A DNA stretch of 6,069 nucleotides from a bacterium (GTDB lineage: Bacteria > Cyanobacteriota > Sericytochromatia > S15B-MN24 > VGJW01). A program made the translations under genes and the position numbers. The notes below the pieces were generated by a model. That model saw only the letters and a list, made by a program, of their open reading frames with translations. It was not told the DNA's origin and ran no database searches. Numbering within the stretch: the first letter of the stretch is position 1; the number at the start of each line of letters is the position of its first letter. The DNA is taken from positions 1 to 6,069 of the forward strand of contig JAJYIO010000182.1 in NCBI GenBank assembly GCA_021790035.1, read 5' to 3'. Of this stretch, positions 1 to 3,491 are shown one piece after another.

Positions 1-2
1 GA

Positions 3-1607
3 TCTCTGTGCACGTCGGGGTCGGCGGCGGGCCACTTCCTGCCGGCCCTCATCGAGGCCGCCGAGGCTCGCATCCCGCTGATCGCCATCACGGCCGATCG
101 TCCGCCCGAAGCCAGGGGCTTTAGCCCCCCACAGACGATCGACCAGGTCAAGATGTACGCCCACGTGGTGAGGGCCGCCTGGGACCTGCCGCTACCCGAA
201 CCAGCCCTGCTCGGCCGGCTCGAACTCCTGGCCGCCGACGCGGTAGCGCGAGCGACCGGGGCCCCCGTGGGGCCAGTACAGCTCAACGTGCCGCTGCGCG
301 ATCCGCTGTCGCCGCTGGAGGTCGACGCTCCGACGATCGCGGCCCTCGAGGCCCAGCATCGCGCTCGTCGCGAGGCGAGCCGGGGTTCGATGCAGGACCT
401 CTTTCGGCGCGACGTCTGGCCGGCGCGGGGCTTCGTCGACGAGTTCGGCCTGGAGCAGGCCATCAACTGGCTTTCAGAAGGCCGGCGCCCCCTCATCGTG
501 GCGGGTCCGGAGGCGGCTTCTGGCCACGTGCGGAACGCGGTGCTCGACCTTGCCCGCACCTGGGGGATCCCCATCCTGGCCGACGCGGTCTCGGGATTGC
601 GCCATGGTCCCGAGCGCGGGGCTACGGTCTGCTCGCACTACGTGGCCTTCTTGCGGGCGCCCGAATTTGCAGATACTCCGCCCGATCGAGTGATCACGCT
701 CGGCATGGCGCCGACCTCCGGGACGGTGGTACGTTACCTGGCTCGCCACCGGCCCCCGGTCCTGCGCCTCCAGGAGGACTCGGTCAGGCGCGATCCCGAG
801 GGACTCGCGGTCTTGATGCTGGCGGGTGACGTGGCCGACGCTTGCCTGCGCCTTGCCGAGCGCTCCGAGCGCACCTCGGCCGACCCGGCCTGGCGCGCTG
901 CGTTTGCGCAAGCCGACGAGGCGAGCGGTCTGGCTCTGGCTGGCTACGGCGATCCCCCCGTGGAGATCGCCTCGCTGTCGGCCGCGTTCGAGGCATTGCC
1001 GCCCGATGGAATGCTCTTTCTGGCCAGCAGCATGGCGATCCGCTACGCCGATTCGTGCCTGGCCCCGGCCGAACGGGAGGCGCGAGTGCTGGCCAACCGC
1101 GGGGCCAATGGGATCGACGGCCTGACCTCGACGGCACTGGGCGCGGCGTCCGCGGCTGGCCGCCCGCTCCTGCTCGTCGTCGGCGACACGGCGTTCCTCC
1201 ACGACCTCGGCGGACTGTTCGCGGCGCGACACGTCACGTCGCCGGTCGTCGTCTTGGTTCTCAACAACGACGGCGGTGGAATCTTCCACTACCTGCCGAT
1301 CGCCCGGTTTCCCGACGTTTGCGAGCCGCTGTGCGTCAACCCGCACGGCCTGGAGTTCGAGCACGCCGCACGTCTCTTCGGCCTGTCCCACCAGACCTGC
1401 CGCACCGGAGCCGAGGTCGCCCAGGCGGCGCGGACGGCCTTTGCCAGCCACGGCGTCCATGTGATCGAGGTTCCCGGCGACCGCCACGACACCGAGGCGC
1501 GCTATCGGGCCGTGCTGGCGGCGATGGCCGATGCGGCGGCGGTCCGCGGCCAGGCGTCGTCCGATCTGGATCCATCGGCCATCGTTTCGAGAGAGGACAC
1601 CTTATGA
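3..1607 (+). CDS. menD: MenD, 2-succinyl-5-enolpyruvyl-6-hydroxy-3-cyclohexene-1-carboxylate synthase (5' partial)
   Basis: MenD is a ThDP- and Mg-dependent enzyme that joins isochorismate to the succinic semialdehyde unit of decarboxylated 2-oxoglutarate, the first committed step of menaquinone synthesis. The frame is open to the window edge. An ATG at 153 exists, but clear MenD sequence lies upstream of it: CTSGSAAGHFLPALIEA, then ITADRPPE and QTIDQVK. The gene therefore starts before the window. Compared with E. coli MenD, recalled from memory, about 74 N-terminal residues are missing, including the segment carrying the ThDP-activating Glu. Visible parts are the end of the PYR domain (GPVQLNVPLRDPLSP, about nt 270-314), a middle domain with RPLIVAGPEA (from about nt 486) and GMAPTSGTVVRYL, and the ThDP-binding domain. 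That domain shows NRGANGIDG (1095-1121), GDTAFLHDLGG (from 1182) and NNDGGGIF (1263-1286). A tail of about 25 residues follows the last conserved block. The TGA overlaps the menB ATG, indicating translational coupling. Confidence 0.95.
   Translation, partial: SLCTSGSAAGHFLPALIEAAEARIPLIAITADRPPEARGFSPPQTIDQVKMYAHVVRAAWDLPLPEPALLGRLELLAADAVARATGAPVGPVQLNVPLRDPLSPLEVDAPTIAALEAQHRARREASRGSMQDLFRRDVWPARGFVDEFGLEQAINWLSEGRRPLIVAGPEAASGHVRNAVLDLARTWGIPILADAVSGLRHGPERGATVCSHYVAFLRAPEFADTPPDRVITLGMAPTSGTVVRYLARHRPPVLRLQEDSVRRDPEGLAVLMLAGDVADACLRLAERSERTSADPAWRAAFAQADEASGLALAGYGDPPVEIASLSAAFEALPPDGMLFLASSMAIRYADSCLAPAEREARVLANRGANGIDGLTSTALGAASAAGRPLLLVVGDTAFLHDLGGLFAARHVTSPVVVLVLNNDGGGIFHYLPIARFPDVCEPLCVNPHGLEFEHAARLFGLSHQTCRTGAEVAQAARTAFASHGVHVIEVPGDRHDTEARYRAVLAAMADAAAVRGQASSDLDPSAIVSREDTL
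1590..1597 (+). promoter_or_regulatory. Shine-Dalgarno for menB
   Basis: The purine run AGAGAGGA lies six bases ahead of the ATG at 1604, inside the last codons of menD. It fixes the menB start at the ATGA overlap and rules out the long upstream extension of the same frame into menD. Confidence 0.7.
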
Positions 1608-2449
1608 TCGCCAGCCCCGAGGCCCGCGCAGACGTGCCGGTTTGGGAATCCGTCCATGCGTTCACGGACATCCGGTTCGAGATGGCCGAACACATCGCCA
1701 AGATCACGATCAACCGCCCCGAGGTCCGCAACGCCTTCCGGCCGGAGACCGTCGCCGAACTGACCGAGGCGTTCCACCTGGTGCGAGAGATGCCGGACAT
1801 CGGCGTCGTGATCTTGACCGGAGCCGGCGACCAGGCGTTCTGCTCGGGCGGCGATCAGCGAGTGCGAGGCGACTCCGGCTATCGTGACTCGGAGGGCACC
1901 CATCGCCTCAACGTCCTCGACCTCCAGCGCCAGATCCGCTCCCTGCCCAAGCCCGTGATCGCCATGGTCGCGGGATATGCCATCGGCGGCGGCCACGTCC
2001 TCCACCTGGTGTGCGATCTCACCCTCGCAGCCGACAACGCCCGCTTCGGGCAGACCGGCCCGCGCGTCGGCAGCTTCGACGGGGGATTCGGCGCGAGTTA
2101 CCTCGCCGAGATCGTCGGCGCCAAGAAGGCCAAGGAGATCTGGTTCCTGTGCCGCCAGTACGATGCCCAGGAGGCCCTCTCCATGGGGCTCATCAACGCG
2201 GTCGTGCCACTGGCCGACCTCGAACGCGAGACCATCGCGTGGGCTCGAAAGATCCTCGAGCACAGCCCATTGGCCCTGCGCGTGCTCAAATCGGCCTTCA
2301 ACGCCGGGACCGACGGCCAGGCGGGGATCCAGGAACTGGCAGGCAATGCGACCCTGCTCTATTACATGTCGGCGGAGGCCCAGGAGGGCCGCAATGCCTT
2401 TCTCGAGCATCGGCAGCCGGACTTCGGGCGGTTCCCCCGACTGCCATGA
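1604..2449 (+). CDS. menB: MenB, 1,4-dihydroxy-2-naphthoyl-CoA synthase (type I, bicarbonate-dependent type)
   Basis: MenB is a crotonase-fold enzyme that closes the second ring of the naphthoquinone by intramolecular Claisen condensation of o-succinylbenzoyl-CoA to DHNA-CoA. The 281 residues match the usual length (E. coli 285). Nearly every family block is present: INRPEVRNAF (36-45), FCSGGDQ (79-85), GYAIGGGHVLH (124-134, oxyanion hole), QTGPRVGSFDGGFG (150-163), EIWFLCRQYDA (178-188) and QEGRNAF near the end, closing with RQPDFGRF. The active-site residues Tyr93, Ser157, Asp159 and Tyr254 correspond to known catalytic positions. Gly152 in QTGP is the mark of type I MenB, which uses bound bicarbonate as base. 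Type II enzymes such as the mycobacterial one have Asp there (QTDADV). The start is the ATG overlapping the menD stop. The frame stays open upstream to about 842, but that part is an out-of-frame reading of menD. The stop (2447-2449) overlaps another ATG at 2446. Confidence 0.98.
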   Translation: MIASPEARADVPVWESVHAFTDIRFEMAEHIAKITINRPEVRNAFRPETVAELTEAFHLVREMPDIGVVILTGAGDQAFCSGGDQRVRGDSGYRDSEGTHRLNVLDLQRQIRSLPKPVIAMVAGYAIGGGHVLHLVCDLTLAADNARFGQTGPRVGSFDGGFGASYLAEIVGAKKAKEIWFLCRQYDAQEALSMGLINAVVPLADLERETIAWARKILEHSPLALRVLKSAFNAGTDGQAGIQELAGNATLLYYMSAEAQEGRNAFLEHRQPDFGRFPRLP

Positions 2450-2592
2450 GTCACCCACCGGCTGCGCCGACACTCTCGAATGAAACGCCACCTGCCGAGC
2501 AGGGCTACGTAGCAGCTTGCCCGCAGCGGGGGGTAGTTTGCGGGGGGCAAGGCCCCCTGCAAGTCACTGCCCCGAAGGGGAGTTTCTTGTGA
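2446..2592 (+). CDS. Candidate small ORF, 48 codons, between menB and menA
   Basis: I do not recognise this product. The frame begins at the ATG that overlaps the menB stop (ATGA) and ends at a TGA (2590-2592) that overlaps the menA GTG (GTGA). It therefore fills the only intergenic gap exactly, with coupling-type junctions at both ends. The peptide would start MSHPPAAPTLSNETPP and contain two cysteines (25 and 32) in CPQRGVVC, then GGQGPLQV and a short end GSFL. It has no signal peptide or membrane segment, and Pro/Ala/Gly dominate. No clear Shine-Dalgarno precedes it, so it would rely on re-initiation after menB. Against a real protein: this frame is already open from about 2011 inside menB, GC-rich DNA keeps frames open by chance, and the 3' half coincides with hairpin-forming G and C tracts. 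It could be a coupling leader that carries ribosomes to menA, or chance. Confidence 0.3.
   Translation: MSHPPAAPTLSNETPPAEQGYVAACPQRGVVCGGQGPLQVTAPKGSFL
2504..2513. repeat. Perfect 10-bp palindrome GCTACGTAGC
   Basis: GCTACGTAGC reads identically on both strands. It sits in the menB-menA gap at the head of a run of inverted G/C tracts. As DNA it could be a small operator-like site. As RNA it has too short a loop to fold on itself, though flanking bases could pair as GGGC (2502-2505) with GCCC (2519-2522). It may be one end of an intergenic repeat unit reaching to about 2580. No second copy was noticed in this window. Confidence 0.4.
2538..2562 (+). promoter_or_regulatory. GC-rich stem-loop in the menB-menA gap
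   Basis: TTGC-GGGGG (2538-2546) pairs with CCCCC-T-GCAA (2553-2562). This gives a nine-pair stem with one bulged T (2558) and the loop GCAAGG. A smaller hairpin lies just upstream: CCCG (2520-2523), loop CAG, CGGG (2527-2530). No U-tract follows, so it is unlikely to be an intrinsic terminator, and the operon clearly continues. Likely roles are an mRNA stability or processing element, part of a repeat, or one arm of an alternative fold with the hairpin over the menA ribosome site. Confidence 0.5.
2570..2580 (+). promoter_or_regulatory. Hairpin overlapping the menA Shine-Dalgarno
   Basis: CCCC (2570-2573) and GGGG (2577-2580) flank a GAA loop, and the GGGG arm is the core of the menA ribosome-binding site. 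The stem is only four G-C pairs, but it could lower menA initiation unless ribosomes arriving from upstream open it. The CCCC arm could instead pair with G6 runs at 2528-2533 or 2542-2547, which would release the site. Confidence 0.4.
2575..2582 (+). promoter_or_regulatory. Shine-Dalgarno deciding the menA GTG start
   Basis: AAGGGGAG ends six bases before the GTG at 2589, ideal spacing. It favours that GTG over the in-frame TTG at 2517. The TTG would add 24 hydrophilic residues with no MenA similarity, encoded by the hairpin region. Confidence 0.7.
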
Positions 2593-3491
2593 GCTACCCA
2601 GGATCGAGCTGGGCGCAGGTCTGGCTGGCTGGAATTCGTCCGCGGACTTTGGTTGCCGGCGCCGCTCCGGTGCTGGTGGGCGCCGCCGCGGTCTGGGGCG
2701 CTCCGGACTACCGTCCGGTCGCCGTCGCACTGGCGCTGGTAGGCGCACTGGCGCTGCAGGCGGCGTCCAACCTCATCAACGACGTGGGCGACGGTCAGTC
2801 GGGCATCGATACGCTCAAGCGGGTGGGACCCGTGCGTCTCGTGGCCTCGGGCCTGGCCACGCCCGGGCAGCTGTGGGTGGCAGCCGGCGTCATGGTCATG
2901 ATCGCGCTCGTGGCCGGCATCCAGCTGGCATTCATGGCAGGTTGGCCGATCGTCGCCATCGGAGTGCTGGCCATCCTGACGGCGGCAGGCTACACGGTCG
3001 GACCGGCACCCCTGGGTCGCCTGGGTCTGGGGGAGTTCGCCGCCTTCGTCTTCTTCGGCCCCGTGGCCGTGTTGGGCACGGCGGCGGCGGCCACCGGCCA
3101 CTGGTCCGGCCTGCCGCTCGCCTGGAGCCTTCCGACGGGATTCCTGTCCGGCGCGCTCATGATGGCCAACAACCTGCGCGATCGCGAGTCGGATGCCGCA
3201 GTCGGGAAGCACACGATCGCGGTTCGTAGCGCCCGCCTGGCCCGCTTCCTCTACCGGACGATGATTGCCGGAGCGGTCGGAGTGCCGCTCGTTCTCTCGA
3301 TCTGGAGCCAAAGGCCGCTCTTTGCGCTGGCAGCGGGCATCATGGCACCCTTCGCCATGCGAGCGGCGCTGACGATTCAAGCTGACCGCTCCGGGCGCGA
3401 ACTGGCGCCCGCTCTGGGCCGGATCGCCGATCTTTTCGCGGTCGCGACGCTTGCCCTCGTCGCGGCGCTGGTCGGGTCGCATGGAGCCTAG
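2589..3491 (+). CDS. menA: MenA, 1,4-dihydroxy-2-naphthoate polyprenyltransferase
   Basis: MenA is an integral-membrane UbiA-family prenyltransferase that attaches a polyprenyl diphosphate to DHNA with loss of CO2, giving demethylmenaquinone. From the GTG start the protein has 300 residues, close to E. coli MenA (308). Both Asp-rich, Mg-diphosphate-binding motifs are visible: NLINDVGDGQSGID (61-74), followed by RVGPVRLVASG, and NNLRDRESD (194-202) followed by GKHTIAVR, the NLRD version typical of MenA rather than UbiA. The N-terminus has the family's WLAGIRPRTL (12-21). About eight or nine hydrophobic segments alternate with short loops, roughly at 20-38, 43-60, 95-113, 118-135, 147-167, 175-193, 223-239, 243-260 and 280-296. 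The stop (3489-3491) lies 11 nt inside the next gene, so coupling is likely. UbiA or other quinone prenyltransferases are alternatives, but motif 2 and the men context make MenA clear. Confidence 0.96.
   Translation: MSYPGSSWAQVWLAGIRPRTLVAGAAPVLVGAAAVWGAPDYRPVAVALALVGALALQAASNLINDVGDGQSGIDTLKRVGPVRLVASGLATPGQLWVAAGVMVMIALVAGIQLAFMAGWPIVAIGVLAILTAAGYTVGPAPLGRLGLGEFAAFVFFGPVAVLGTAAAATGHWSGLPLAWSLPTGFLSGALMMANNLRDRESDAAVGKHTIAVRSARLARFLYRTMIAGAVGVPLVLSIWSQRPLFALAAGIMAPFAMRAALTIQADRSGRELAPALGRIADLFAVATLALVAALVGSHGA

Noticed and set aside
474..1487. Minus-strand frame of 337 codons opposite menD
   Set aside because: It is a shadow of the menD coding frame with Arg/Gly-rich, motif-free translation.
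842..1603. Upstream extension of the menB frame into menD, giving a 535-residue product
   Set aside because: This part is an out-of-frame reading of the MenD ThDP domain, Arg/Pro-rich and without family resemblance. MenB begins at 1604 with a good ribosome site.
2538..2562. Intrinsic terminator between menB and menA
   Set aside because: The stem is strong, but no T-run follows it, and the downstream genes belong to the same pathway on the same strand.
2528..2580. RNA G-quadruplex from the G6 runs
   Set aside because: Only two long G-runs lie close together. The other G-tracts are short or distant, and all have nearby C-tract partners, so duplex stems are more likely.
2517..2588. Longer MenA start at the TTG at 2517
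   Set aside because: The extra 24 residues are hydrophilic and encoded by the hairpin region, while an ideally spaced AAGGGGAG precedes the GTG at 2589.
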